Both the position numbers and the translations under genes were made by a program. Shown here one piece after another: positions 34,814-44,090 of a stretch of 64,000 nt of DNA (its first letter is position 1; every line of letters begins with the position of its first letter). Source of the DNA: Verrucomicrobium sp. GAS474 (GTDB taxonomy: Bacteria > Verrucomicrobiota > Verrucomicrobiia > Methylacidiphilales > GAS474); NCBI RefSeq assembly GCF_900105685.1, contig NZ_LT629781.1, forward strand, positions 2,480,001 to 2,544,000, written 5' to 3'. Under the pieces are notes generated by a model that saw only the letters and a program-made list of their open reading frames with translations, was not told the DNA's origin and searched no databases.

Positions 34814-36280
34814 TTAGCGTGTGATTTGAAAGAAGAGTTTCAAGTACGCCGCGGCGCGCCAATTTAACCCTCGAATTCCGCGAAGAACAATCCACCAATC
34901 ATTGAAGCAAAGGGGGACGATGCCGAATGCCAATATTAATCCCCACATGCCAAAATGGGGTGCAAGCAGAAGGCTGGCCGCTACGACGCCGATTCCGGTC
35001 AAGAGAAACGGGATCAAAATCGGCATCGTGTTCTCGGATACGATCAGAGTGCCATACTGATGGTAGTGCATTTCGAGAAAATAAAAGAAAAGGAGTGTTC
35101 CCAAAAGAGGCGTAGGGAGTAGGGGAGTCTTTGTTCCGATAGCTGAGAGGATCGACCCTCCTAGGAACAAGGCGGATAGCGCGCCCGCTAGATAGAGAGC
35201 GACCATCAAACGCATCCTGCCAGAAAAAAGCCGCGCGATGTCGTCGAGGCGGTTTTGAGCGCGGAGTTGATGGATCAGGGGAAACTTTACTTGAACTCCA
35301 ATGAGGCTGACGGAAGCGATGAAGGCGGACACCTGCATTGATAGTCCGTAAGAGGCTGTCTGAGCCAGTCCCAGGAAGGCGCTGCAGATCAGCGTGTTGG
35401 CATTAAGGATTGCATATCCAGCAAGGCTCACTAAGCCGTTGCGCCACGACATCGGCCACAACGTTTGCAGCAACGCGCGGTCCACCCCGGCAAAAGAAGG
35501 CACCCCGACCATTCCTTCCTGGGTCAGGGCCCGGAACCAAAGCCGCCCTCCTTGGCGCTGAATCAGTCCTAAAAGAAGCTGGCCCAGCACAAGGGACCAG
35601 AGACCTAGATGACATGCCAGCCCGATGGCGATGACTCCATAGTTTGCTGCCAGCGACAAGACATACAGTTGCTGGGCCTGACGAACGCCGTTAATGCCTG
35701 AAAGAAGTGCGGGCCAAAGCGATCCGGACATGTTCAATGCCGTCGACAGGGAAAAGATAATCCATGCCCCCCTCAGAGAGGTTCGGGCATGAAGGCTTTC
35801 TGTCTGATGCCAGATCCACCAACTTCCCAAGGTAAGCATTGCCAGCAGCGTAATACCGGCCAAAATGCGGTAGTAGAAAGACATGGTTGAAGTAAGTCGC
35901 GAGAGCAACGCGAAATTCGGAGGCAAGCCCATGGCTCTATCTTTTCCGGTTTCGCCCTCAATCGTCTTGAGTCCCTCCGGCTGAAGTTCTTGGGCACCGC
36001 CCCATACATAGGCGACGGCCCTCGTCATCGTCGGATTGAAGCCGAGATCAAGAAGTCCTGTCAGTGATCCGACTGAGAGGAAAACATACCAAAGTCCAAG
36101 CACTTCGGGCTGGAGTGTCCGAATGATAAAGGGAAGAACGAATAGAAGCGCCCCTACCCGAAAGAACGTTGCAGCAAGACTCCATGCAGATGCTGACTGC
36201 GCGATGCGCGTGGAAAGTCTATGCAAAAGCTGTTTGCTATTATCGGAGCCGCGAGGGAGCGGGTAAGTGGGCTCGCTCAT
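34814..36280 (-). CDS. Polysaccharide flippase-like membrane protein (Wzx/MATE-type)
   Basis: About 488 residues with some 12-14 hydrophobic helices and the MOP-superfamily opening 'RVGALLFVLPFIIRTLQPEVLGLWYVFLSVGSLTGLLDLGFNPTMTRAVAYV', typical of O-antigen/repeat-unit flippases. The only minus-strand gene inside the polysaccharide locus. The start is unsure: ATGs at 36280 and 36289 and a TTG at 36316 are in frame, and none has a clear ribosome-binding site. Low GC like its neighbours. Confidence 0.82.
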   Translation of the reverse strand: MSEPTYPLPRGSDNSKQLLHRLSTRIAQSASAWSLAATFFRVGALLFVLPFIIRTLQPEVLGLWYVFLSVGSLTGLLDLGFNPTMTRAVAYVWGGAQELQPEGLKTIEGETGKDRAMGLPPNFALLSRLTSTMSFYYRILAGITLLAMLTLGSWWIWHQTESLHARTSLRGAWIIFSLSTALNMSGSLWPALLSGINGVRQAQQLYVLSLAANYGVIAIGLACHLGLWSLVLGQLLLGLIQRQGGRLWFRALTQEGMVGVPSFAGVDRALLQTLWPMSWRNGLVSLAGYAILNANTLICSAFLGLAQTASYGLSMQVSAFIASVSLIGVQVKFPLIHQLRAQNRLDDIARLFSGRMRLMVALYLAGALSALFLGGSILSAIGTKTPLLPTPLLGTLLFFYFLEMHYHQYGTLIVSENTMPILIPFLLTGIGVVAASLLLAPHFGMWGLILAFGIVPLCFNDWWIVLRGIRGLNWRAAAYLKLFFQITR

Positions 36281-36652
36281 AACGATCATTTGAAAATAGA
36301 AGCGACGGATGTTCAAGGCAAGGTCTGTTCATTTTCAATTTCGAACGTTGCGGCATACGGAACGTACTCCTCGAAACGGGTTCGGAGTCGTCGATCGTTG
36401 AAACGGACATGGCTCTCTCCTGAGCCTTGTCCTAGCTCGGACTGTTTCAGTGCGTAGACGAGTTGCTTTTTAGGGGGGAAGTCAATGGCAAGCCTCCATG
36501 AATCCCGCGAAGAGGAGGTGTGATGACGGAAAACATTGGGATCGCGGTCTTTCTTGTCAAAGAGCAGGGAACGGAGAGAATGAGGAAGGCTAAATCGAAG
36601 ATATTGGGCCTCGATTTGTAGCACTTATTGAATATCCGAAGCGATTCAGATC
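36281..36652. other. Intergenic stretch between divergent flippase and polymerase genes
   Basis: About 370 bp of low-GC DNA holding the divergent promoters. A 103-codon reading frame on the minus strand (36313-36624) opens with GTG, has no recognisable domain and no good ribosome-binding site, so I do not call it a gene. No terminator or repeat was found. Confidence 0.4.
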
Positions 36653-38134
36653 TTGATTACACCCAGCCAAATTCGAGATTGGTTCATCATCTTTCTGAGC
36701 ATGGTTCTGGCTTGCTATGTCGCGACCCAGATCGCCGACGGGGGCTTGGCCTCTTTCTTCCCTTTGCTGGGAATCGGCATCGGAGTGGTATGGGTGTTTT
36801 TTGGCGGGAGCGTCTGGTGGCTTCCCTTGTTCGCGGGAATGGGAATCGGAGGGGTGTTTTATTTTGGTTTCAAGGTCCATCCATTCGAGGTTGGTTTCTT
36901 TCTTTCCTTGGCGGCGGCGCTGCCCCTGATCGCGATGCGGGCGGGTCAACCGCTTGCGCATCGCTCTTTGCCCCGCGGGTTGCTGCTTTTCTTGTTCTTC
37001 ATCTGCCTTGAAGCAGGGTTTTCATGTGCTCGTTTCAGCGGAGGAAGCACCCGGGATATGGGGTCAATCCTTAGGATTTATCTGAAGGAGTTTTGGGCTC
37101 CTTTTTTTCTCCTGGTTTTTTATTACTACGGAAAGAGCCGGTTCATCGCGGTGGGGTTCTATGTGCTGGAATTCACCTATTTGATTCGTTTGCTCATTGG
37201 GATGGTTGCCGTCTTTATCCCGAATTTCACCTACCTGCCGGGAGTGAATATGATTCTTCCTGCCTCTGGGGTAAACGGCACCGACGATCTCCGGGCTTCG
37301 GGATTGGGGCTCGCGATGGTTGCAATGATGATGAGCTTTTATCAAAAAGGATGGCTATTTTCCATGCTCCAACGACTGGCTTTTATCGTTGCGCTCATTG
37401 GAGTTGGATTTGGAGGCGGTCGTGGGACGTTGGTTGGATTGCTGATGGCAGTGGTCTTGTTTGCACTTTTTTCCCGAAGGAAATCGATGCTTTGGGGAGC
37501 GGCGGTATTGATCTTCGCGATCATTTGTCTTCTCAATCTGAAGCCAGAGTTGATGGATGGTTTGAATCCTAAAATTCAACGCACGGCTTCCATTCTGATC
37601 GTTAATTTTGAAGGAGTTCGTGGAACCGAATTCGGCCAGACGAAGGAGGGATTGGAGGGGGATCTGAGTACGAATGACTGGCATCATCGCCTGGCTCAAA
37701 TTGGTCGGGAAAGATGGACGGCGAATCTTCCGAATTTCCTCTTCGGAACGGGCATCCGTTCTTATGATGAAACTGCCCTCAAGGAACCCGATCCCAAGGT
37801 GCAGTTTGCTCTCGCTTTGAACTCTTCGGCGGATACTGCGGCCTATGAGGACGGGCTGTGGACGGTTCTAGCGACGTCCGGGCTGGTGACGCTCGTTTTT
37901 TACGTGGTTCTTTTTGGAGGATTTATCAGGAAAATTATCGAGCTTTCTCCCATCATGGGGCGGACGCCATTCGGTCGCTCACTGGTCTTTCTCTCGACAT
38001 TTGTGATCGTCGATTGGGTTGCCTTTTGCTATTGGCAGGGTGGCTTCCCGTCGTATGAATTGATGGTTGTTGGGGCGACGGTCGTCTATCTTCAGGATTA
38101 CGAGGCGGAATTCAAGGCGAAGGAGGAGGCATGA
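36653..38134 (+). CDS. O-antigen ligase/polymerase-like membrane protein
   Basis: A 493-residue integral membrane protein with ~11 hydrophobic helices and a large periplasmic loop at ~305-395 (QRTASILIVNFEGVRGTEFGQ ... NDWHHRLAQIGRERW ... FLFGTGIRSYDE). The GFGGGRGTLVGLL segment before the loop is the usual signature of the Wzy/WaaL O-antigen polymerase-ligase group. It starts with TTG at 36653; the ATG at 36701 is an alternative. The ATGA at its end overlaps the exosortase start. Confidence 0.8.
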   Translation: MITPSQIRDWFIIFLSMVLACYVATQIADGGLASFFPLLGIGIGVVWVFFGGSVWWLPLFAGMGIGGVFYFGFKVHPFEVGFFLSLAAALPLIAMRAGQPLAHRSLPRGLLLFLFFICLEAGFSCARFSGGSTRDMGSILRIYLKEFWAPFFLLVFYYYGKSRFIAVGFYVLEFTYLIRLLIGMVAVFIPNFTYLPGVNMILPASGVNGTDDLRASGLGLAMVAMMMSFYQKGWLFSMLQRLAFIVALIGVGFGGGRGTLVGLLMAVVLFALFSRRKSMLWGAAVLIFAIICLLNLKPELMDGLNPKIQRTASILIVNFEGVRGTEFGQTKEGLEGDLSTNDWHHRLAQIGRERWTANLPNFLFGTGIRSYDETALKEPDPKVQFALALNSSADTAAYEDGLWTVLATSGLVTLVFYVVLFGGFIRKIIELSPIMGRTPFGRSLVFLSTFVIVDWVAFCYWQGGFPSYELMVVGATVVYLQDYEAEFKAKEEA

Positions 38135-39141
38135 AAGATCGATTTCTAGTGTTTTGCAAAACTCCGTGGATGGCGGCCTTTCAGGTGGCGATCGCCTTTT
38201 TAGGGCTGTATTTCTTTCTTCCCTATCTCGTCGGGTACAGTGCCCAACGAGATACCGTCTTCCGGAGCATCTGGAGCGGGGCTTGGGTCTATGATCAGGG
38301 GGAGTGGCGGTATTGCTTCTTTGTTCCGGTGATCGTTTTCTGGATGGTCTGGTCGAGGCGTGAGGGGTGGGCGGGGTTTGTTCCGGTGCCGGCGCGGTCG
38401 GCGGTTTGGCTTTCGATGCTGGGGGCCTCTCTCGGGCTTTACTGGATCGGCTATGTGGTCGGCGTGAGTTATGTGGGGGATCTTTCCTTCCATCTGTTCA
38501 TCGGGGCGATGATTCTCGGTTTCCTGGGGGTGGAAGCGTTCCGGCGGTTGCTCTCTCCCTGGCTGTTCCTCCTGTTCGTCTATCCGATGCCGTTCCTCGA
38601 CAACATGGTGGCGTTTCCGCTGCGGATGGTGATGACGAGCGTCGCCCACGTGGTCCTCTCGCTCATGGGGCTGGCCAATGTCCAGGTGGGAACGGCGATT
38701 CTTTCGGCGCCGAAGCCTTTTCAGGGGATCGGCATGGGGGAGGTCTTCAGCATCGACGTGGCCGATCCGTGCAGTGGGATTCGCTCGCTCTTCGCGCTGT
38801 TGATGATGGCGGCCCTGTATGGATATTTCACGTTGCCGGGCGGCTGGCGACGGGGGGCGTTGGTGGCGCTGGCGGTGCCGCTGGCCCTGATCGGGAATGT
38901 GGTGCGGATCGTCCTCCTGGTGTTCGGGGTCCTGATCGGCGGCGCTCCGTTCGCCATCGGAACGCTCGAGCAGCCCTCGATGTTCCATGAGGGGGTCGGT
39001 CTGGCGGTCTATGGGGTGGCGTTGGGAGGCCTGGTTCTTTCCGCCGGATTGCTCGATCGGGTGGGACGCCGGAAAAAAGGAGGGAAGCCGTCCGATCCCG
39101 CGCCGACTCCGGCACCCGATCAAGGGAATCCGACGGCGTGA
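38131..39141 (+). CDS. xrt: Exosortase/archaeosortase family transpeptidase
   Basis: A 336-residue inner-membrane protein with ~8 helices and the complete exosortase catalytic triad: C214 in DPCSGIRSL, R259 in GNVVRIVLL and H286 in SMFHEGVG. Exosortases process PEP-CTERM-type sorted proteins, often with exopolysaccharide export. It is translationally coupled to the polymerase-like gene before it and to the recombinase gene after it (4-bp overlaps on both sides). GC content climbs back to host level within its first ~90 codons. An EpsI-like partner is encoded 15 kb away at 54569-55264. Confidence 0.92.
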   Translation: MKDRFLVFCKTPWMAAFQVAIAFLGLYFFLPYLVGYSAQRDTVFRSIWSGAWVYDQGEWRYCFFVPVIVFWMVWSRREGWAGFVPVPARSAVWLSMLGASLGLYWIGYVVGVSYVGDLSFHLFIGAMILGFLGVEAFRRLLSPWLFLLFVYPMPFLDNMVAFPLRMVMTSVAHVVLSLMGLANVQVGTAILSAPKPFQGIGMGEVFSIDVADPCSGIRSLFALLMMAALYGYFTLPGGWRRGALVALAVPLALIGNVVRIVLLVFGVLIGGAPFAIGTLEQPSMFHEGVGLAVYGVALGGLVLSAGLLDRVGRRKKGGKPSDPAPTPAPDQGNPTA

Positions 39142-40118
39142 AGGATCGGGAGCCCAGTCCGCCGGCGCATTCCGATGCCCCTCCTGACCCGCTGGTCGTC
39201 CGGTTCCTCTCCCACCTGCGCGATCCGAAGAACGCCTCGGAGAACACGATCCGCAATTACGGGCGCGCCCTTCGCGAGTTCCGCGAGACGATGCGGATTG
39301 CCGATTGGGTCGCGGTCCGTCCCGATGCCTGCCGGGCCTGGCTTTACCGGCTCACCCGGGAGGGGAAGCATCGCCCCGCCTCGATCCGTCTCCGCTTCGC
39401 GGCCCTACGCTCCTTTTTCACCTGGGCGCAGCGGGAGCGCCTGGTCCCGGAGAATCCGGCCAAGGGCATCCCCCTTCCGAAGCTGCCGCGCCGCCTGCCG
39501 CTCTTCCTGACGACCGACCAGATCGCCCGCCTCCTCGCCGCGCCGAGGGAGAAGTGGGTGGCCTTGCGGAAGCAGGCCGAGGCCGGTGGGAGGAAGCGCC
39601 CGGGCCGGGCCTGGGAGGAATGGCAGGAGGCGCGGGACACGGCGTGGCTGGAACTCTTCTACGGCGCGGGGCTCCGCATCGGCGAGTTGACGACGCTCGA
39701 CGTCGTCCGTTACGACCGGGCCAGCGGCGTCGTCCGGGTCGTCGGCAAGGGACGGAAGGAGCGCCTCTGTCCCGTCGGCGAGGTGGCGGCGGAGGCGATC
39801 GACCGCTACCTCCGTCTGCGGCCCTTCGCGGAGGAGACCCATCCCCGGCTCTTCCTCTCGGCCCGGGGCGCGGCGCTGACTCCCCGCGCGATCCAGCTGG
39901 CCCTGAAGGAATTCCTGATGATCGCGGGACTCGATCCGAAGCTTACCCCGCACAAGCTCCGCCACACCTTCGCCACCCATCTCCTCGACTACGGCGCCGA
40001 TCTGCGCAGCGTCCAGGAGCTCCTCGGTCATGCCCAGGCGACGACGACCCAGATCTACACCTCCGTCTCGACGGAGCGGATGAAGAAGGCCTACCGCAAG
40101 GCCCATCCCCGGGCCTGA
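39138..40118 (+). CDS. xerC: Tyrosine recombinase XerC-type
   Basis: A 326-residue site-specific recombinase. A SAM-like core-binding domain (18-108) precedes a catalytic domain with all key residues: R180 in GAGLRIGE, K204, H272 and R275 in HKLRHTFATH, H298 in LLGHAQ, and Y307 in IYTSVS. Size and domains match the housekeeping XerC that resolves chromosome dimers, rather than a phage integrase. About 30 extra residues at 137-168 (KWVALRKQAEAGGRKRPGRAWEE) are unusual. Starts with GTG overlapping the exosortase stop. Confidence 0.88.
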   Translation: MKDREPSPPAHSDAPPDPLVVRFLSHLRDPKNASENTIRNYGRALREFRETMRIADWVAVRPDACRAWLYRLTREGKHRPASIRLRFAALRSFFTWAQRERLVPENPAKGIPLPKLPRRLPLFLTTDQIARLLAAPREKWVALRKQAEAGGRKRPGRAWEEWQEARDTAWLELFYGAGLRIGELTTLDVVRYDRASGVVRVVGKGRKERLCPVGEVAAEAIDRYLRLRPFAEETHPRLFLSARGAALTPRAIQLALKEFLMIAGLDPKLTPHKLRHTFATHLLDYGADLRSVQELLGHAQATTTQIYTSVSTERMKKAYRKAHPRA

Positions 40119-40137
40119 CCCGTCTTTCGGCATCTCC

Positions 40138-41283
40138 CTATTTGGAGGCGGGCCGGGTGAGGTCGGCTTCCCGCAGCTTCTGCGGCAGCCCGATCCCGGG
40201 CTTTTGCGTCTTACCCCCCATGTTCTCCAGCGGATACTGGGCGAAGGTGTAGGAGATCGATCCGGCGGCGAAGCAGACCGCCACGATTGCCAGGACGATC
40301 GCGAGACGAGGGCTCCCCTTTTTTTCCAGTTTCTTTTCTTCGGGAAACTCCCCCCCGGCGGCCTCGGAATGGGTCAGCAGCTCGGCCGTCGTCATGCTCA
40401 GCAGGCAATATCCGATGAAGTAGGCAAGGCCGATGCAGGGGATCGAGCGGGTCGCTTCCTGGGACTTCAACGCATAAAGGGCCAGCAGGACGCCCGCGAC
40501 GAAGACATCGGCCATCGACCATTTGCCGATCGAGTGGAGGATGTGGCCGATCTTCCGGTTCAGCTCCCTCGAGGGAGAGGCGGTCACGAAGAAGCTGAGG
40601 CCTGCCTTGGTGAGGGGCGTCAGGATGCTGAAGAGGAAGAGGAATCCGCCGATCACCCAGTGGCCTGAGGTGAAGAGCTCCCGGATGATGACGGCGATCC
40701 CCCGCACCTCGTGCTGGAGGACGAACTTCAGATGGCCCGCCTCGATCGGGATGCTCGGGGCCGTCCAGATGATCATGGCGGGAGCGAGGATGCCGATCAT
40801 GAAGAAGACGACGGAGATCCCGGTCAGCGAGGCGAGGACCCAGCGGGCCGTGAAGCTCCGTTCCAGGAGGATCACCGCGATGGCATAGAGCAGGCTGGCG
40901 TTCAGGAAGAAGCACGACCACCAGGCCGCCGCGGAAGCCTCGTGCCCGACGGTCTTCACGAGGTGGGGCACCTCTGAATTGAGCGCCGCCGACGATTCCT
41001 CCGAGGTGGGCAACTCGAAGGTGTGCCGCGCCGGGGAGGCGAGGAAGGTGCCCAGGATCGGATGATGCTTGGTATATTGGTCGAGCGCCTGCGAGCCCTC
41101 GTTCTGGAGGTTGTGGAGCTTCAGGATCTGCTCGATGGCGTGGGTCGAAGCCTGGGAATGGGCGATGATGCTCCACGCGGAGACCGTTGCCATTGCGATG
41201 TAGAGAAGGGCGAGGGGAGCGATGACCCCGTTCTGGCGAAACCAGGAGGGGATCGATCGCGGCGGTAGCGGGCGTCGGGTCAC
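40138..41283 (-). CDS. PqiA-like (paraquat-inducible protein A) membrane protein
   Basis: A 381-residue inner-membrane protein with ~7-8 helices. The signature HILHSIGKWSMADVFVAGVLLALYALK is that of the PqiA domain, whose members work in envelope lipid homeostasis with MCE proteins. No MCE partner lies nearby. A large soluble loop (~30-125) precedes the helices. It is divergent from the transglutaminase operon. Confidence 0.78.
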   Translation of the reverse strand: MTRRPLPPRSIPSWFRQNGVIAPLALLYIAMATVSAWSIIAHSQASTHAIEQILKLHNLQNEGSQALDQYTKHHPILGTFLASPARHTFELPTSEESSAALNSEVPHLVKTVGHEASAAAWWSCFFLNASLLYAIAVILLERSFTARWVLASLTGISVVFFMIGILAPAMIIWTAPSIPIEAGHLKFVLQHEVRGIAVIIRELFTSGHWVIGGFLFLFSILTPLTKAGLSFFVTASPSRELNRKIGHILHSIGKWSMADVFVAGVLLALYALKSQEATRSIPCIGLAYFIGYCLLSMTTAELLTHSEAAGGEFPEEKKLEKKGSPRLAIVLAIVAVCFAAGSISYTFAQYPLENMGGKTQKPGIGLPQKLREADLTRPASK

Positions 41284-41415
41284 CGATCAAAATACCATCG
41301 ATGCGCCGAAACGCCATGGCCCGCCCGGGCTTCCCGCCCTAATTCGTTTGACGTAAAGGCAATAATCGACGCTTTTGCTTGTTAACCTCGGGCTTTTTCT
41401 TTACCCAGAGAGGGC

Positions 41416-44067
41416 ATGAGAGGACGTTTTGAGCGGATCCTGGGGCTCGCGATTCTCTTGCCGCTGATGGCGGCTCCCGACCTTCTCCGGGCCGAATCTC
41501 GGGCGCTCGTCGTCGCCGGTCTTTCGGGTGGGGGAAGCGACCAGGAGCTCCTTCAATCCCTCGCGCAAAAGACGAAGCAGGGTCTCGTCCAGCGCGGTTT
41601 TGCCGATGCCAACGTCGTCGTCCTCGGCATATCAGAAAAGGAAAAGGCGAACCGCGCCGCCGTCCTCGCCGCCCTGGGTGCGGCCCGCTCCCTGAAGCCC
41701 GGCGACGAGTTCTGGCTTGTCCTCCTCGGCCATGGCGGGCGCGACGCCGAGGGCGGTCCGCTCTTCCAGCTCTCCGGCCCCCGCCTCGCCGCCGCCGACC
41801 TGAAGGGCGCCCTCGATGCGATTCCGGCGCGGCAGTTCGTCTTCGTCGGGAGCGAGGAGAGCGGCGGCTACGCCTCCCTCCTCCTCCAGCCCAATCGGAC
41901 CGTCCTCACCGCCACGCGGGGGGAAGGGGAGGTGAACCAGCCCCGCTTCCCCGAAGCCTGGGTCGCCTCGCTCCTGGAGGGGCCGGGCGATCCGCCCGCC
42001 GCGATCGCCGCCCGGGCCTCGGAGAAGGTCGAGCAATACTACGCGCAGAACCAGCTGGCCCGGGGTGAGCACGCCCGCCTCGGCGATGCGGCGAGCGGGA
42101 AAATCCTGGAGGCTCCATTCGGTGTCGACGGAACGGCGAAGTCGGCGCAGGCCGACGCGCGGCCCGGGGCCGACGGGCCGACCCGGCTGATCACCGCTTC
42201 CGACATCGAGATCCCGATCCGCGATCCGAACGCCGAGTGGGAGACCCACTCCCCGACCGCCGAGAACAAGAATCTGATCGCCGCCGCCGCCAAGGCCCCG
42301 AATCCCGAAGGCTACGCCGCCGTGATGCTGGAGAAGCGGCTCGCCTATTCGGTCGATGCCGACCGGACGACGGAGCGGGTCTACTTCCACCGCGTCTACC
42401 TCGCCCGCGAGGAAGGGGTCGAGGCCTGGTCGAATTACCTCCTCCCCCAGGCCCCGCCCGCGACGACGACGAAGCTCCAGGTCGCCCGGGTGATCGAACC
42501 CGACGGCTCCTCGATCGTCTTCAATCCCGCCAAGCTGCCCGCGGCGAGCGATTGCTCCTCCGGCCTCTGCGGGGCGCAGACCGTCGTCTACCTCCCGCAG
42601 GTCCGCGCTGGCTGCGTCGTCGAGATCGGGTACAAGACCCGGGAACTGCTCGACGCGACGCTCCCGGAGTTCAGCGCCGAGATCCCGCTCCAGGAAAACG
42701 CCCCCGTCCTGAAGACGACCCTCGTCGTCCGCGTCCCCGAGAAGCAGCCGTTTCAGGTCCGCCTGAACAACCTCCCCGGCCCGCCCTCCAATCCCGAGGC
42801 CCAAAACGGTTGGAAGACGACGTCGTGGGCCCTGGGGCCGCTCGAGCCGCTCTCCCCCCTCCCGTTCGATCCGCCCCGCCGCGAGTTCGCCGTCTGGCTC
42901 GGCCTCACCTCGTTCCGCTCGTGGGACGACTTCGCCCTCTGGTACCGTCGGCTGGCGCAGGGTTCCGACGTCATCGACGAGACGGTCCGGAAGAAGGCGA
43001 AAGAACTCGCCGCCTCCGCTCCCGACCGCGCGGGCCGGATCAAGGCCGCTTACAGCTTCGTCTCCGCGCTCCGCTACGTGGCGGTCGAGATCGGCGTCCA
43101 GGGCTTCCGCCCCCGCACCCCCGCCACCGTCCTCGCGAACCGCTACGGCGATTGCAAGGACAAGGCGAACCTCCTCTCCGCCCTCCTCACCTGCATGGAT
43201 ATCGAGGCCTATCCGGCCCTCGTCAACCGGGGCTCCTCGACCGACGTCACCTTCCCCTCGTGGCAGTTCAATCACGCGATCTGCTTCGTCCCGAAGCCGA
43301 AGCGGGCCGAGGCCGGGCAGGCGGACGACCTCTGGCTCGACGCCACTGACGGCATCGCTCCGTTCGGGATTCCCGCCCCCGGCGATGTCGCTCGCTCCGC
43401 CCTCGTCTTCTACAAGGATGTGGCGAAGTTCCAGACCGTGACCCTCCCTCCCGGGGCCGCCTCGGCGAGCGGGAGCGTCGAGGAATGGGACCTCCGCGAC
43501 AACGGCACCGACGGCTGGACCGGCACCGTGAAGTCGACCCCCTCCGGCCTGACCGATTACGAGCGCCGGGCCGGGCTGCGCGGGGCGACGCCCCGGCAGC
43601 GGCGGAACGTCGTCGCCTCGATCTTCTCGGAGCCCTTCCCGGGTGGCGACTTCTCCACCTTCACCTGGGGGAACCCCGACGATCTCTCGACGCCCATGGT
43701 CCTTCAGGCGGCGGTGACGTTGTCTGCCGCTCCAGGGCATCTCCCTGCGGCCGGGGCGGGCCATTGGCTCGCCGCCTTCGCCGAGGCCGACCGGGAGCGG
43801 CCCATGCTCCTCAACGACGGCCAGCCGCTCCGTTTCCGCCAGGTCATCCGCTACCACTTCGCCCAGCCCCGGGAGGGAACTCCTCCCGCGCCGTTCTCCG
43901 TCCAGGCGGGCGGGGAGGCCCTCTCCGTCACCTGGACCCTCCGCGATGCGAAGACCTGGGAGCGCGAGGCCGTCCTCGACCTCCGGCAAACCCGCATCGC
44001 CCCCGCCGATTACCGCTCCATCCGCCGCGCCTTGAAGGACTGGGCTGTCGCTCTCCAACCCCTTTGA
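41416..44067 (+). CDS. DUF3857-transglutaminase protein with an N-terminal pseudo-caspase domain
   Basis: An 883-residue exported protein with a signal peptide to ~27. Residues ~28-210 resemble a caspase/C13-type fold: LLVLLGHGGRD (H106) is present, but the motif expected as D-x-C-x-S-G reads FVFVGSEESGGYAS, with E148 in place of the nucleophile. This domain is therefore probably non-catalytic. A DUF3857 domain follows (~300-470). The transglutaminase-like core has all three catalytic residues: C580 in YGDCKDKANLL, H620 in FNHAICFV and D642 in LWLDATDG. First gene of a seven-gene operon with MoxR and DUF58. Confidence 0.82.
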   Translation: MRGRFERILGLAILLPLMAAPDLLRAESRALVVAGLSGGGSDQELLQSLAQKTKQGLVQRGFADANVVVLGISEKEKANRAAVLAALGAARSLKPGDEFWLVLLGHGGRDAEGGPLFQLSGPRLAAADLKGALDAIPARQFVFVGSEESGGYASLLLQPNRTVLTATRGEGEVNQPRFPEAWVASLLEGPGDPPAAIAARASEKVEQYYAQNQLARGEHARLGDAASGKILEAPFGVDGTAKSAQADARPGADGPTRLITASDIEIPIRDPNAEWETHSPTAENKNLIAAAAKAPNPEGYAAVMLEKRLAYSVDADRTTERVYFHRVYLAREEGVEAWSNYLLPQAPPATTTKLQVARVIEPDGSSIVFNPAKLPAASDCSSGLCGAQTVVYLPQVRAGCVVEIGYKTRELLDATLPEFSAEIPLQENAPVLKTTLVVRVPEKQPFQVRLNNLPGPPSNPEAQNGWKTTSWALGPLEPLSPLPFDPPRREFAVWLGLTSFRSWDDFALWYRRLAQGSDVIDETVRKKAKELAASAPDRAGRIKAAYSFVSALRYVAVEIGVQGFRPRTPATVLANRYGDCKDKANLLSALLTCMDIEAYPALVNRGSSTDVTFPSWQFNHAICFVPKPKRAEAGQADDLWLDATDGIAPFGIPAPGDVARSALVFYKDVAKFQTVTLPPGAASASGSVEEWDLRDNGTDGWTGTVKSTPSGLTDYERRAGLRGATPRQRRNVVASIFSEPFPGGDFSTFTWGNPDDLSTPMVLQAAVTLSAAPGHLPAAGAGHWLAAFAEADRERPMLLNDGQPLRFRQVIRYHFAQPREGTPPAPFSVQAGGEALSVTWTLRDAKTWEREAVLDLRQTRIAPADYRSIRRALKDWAVALQPL

Positions 44068-44090
44068 CCTCCCCTCACTCCACCCCACCC

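Noticed and set aside
36313-36624. 103-codon minus-strand frame in the flippase-polymerase gap
   Set aside because: GTG start without ribosome-binding site, no domain, and it lies in a divergent promoter region.
39138-40118. Tyrosine recombinase as sign of an integrated mobile element
   Set aside because: Size, domain order and catalytic residues fit housekeeping XerC. No attachment-site repeats, tRNA or phage genes are nearby, and it is translationally coupled to the exosortase gene.
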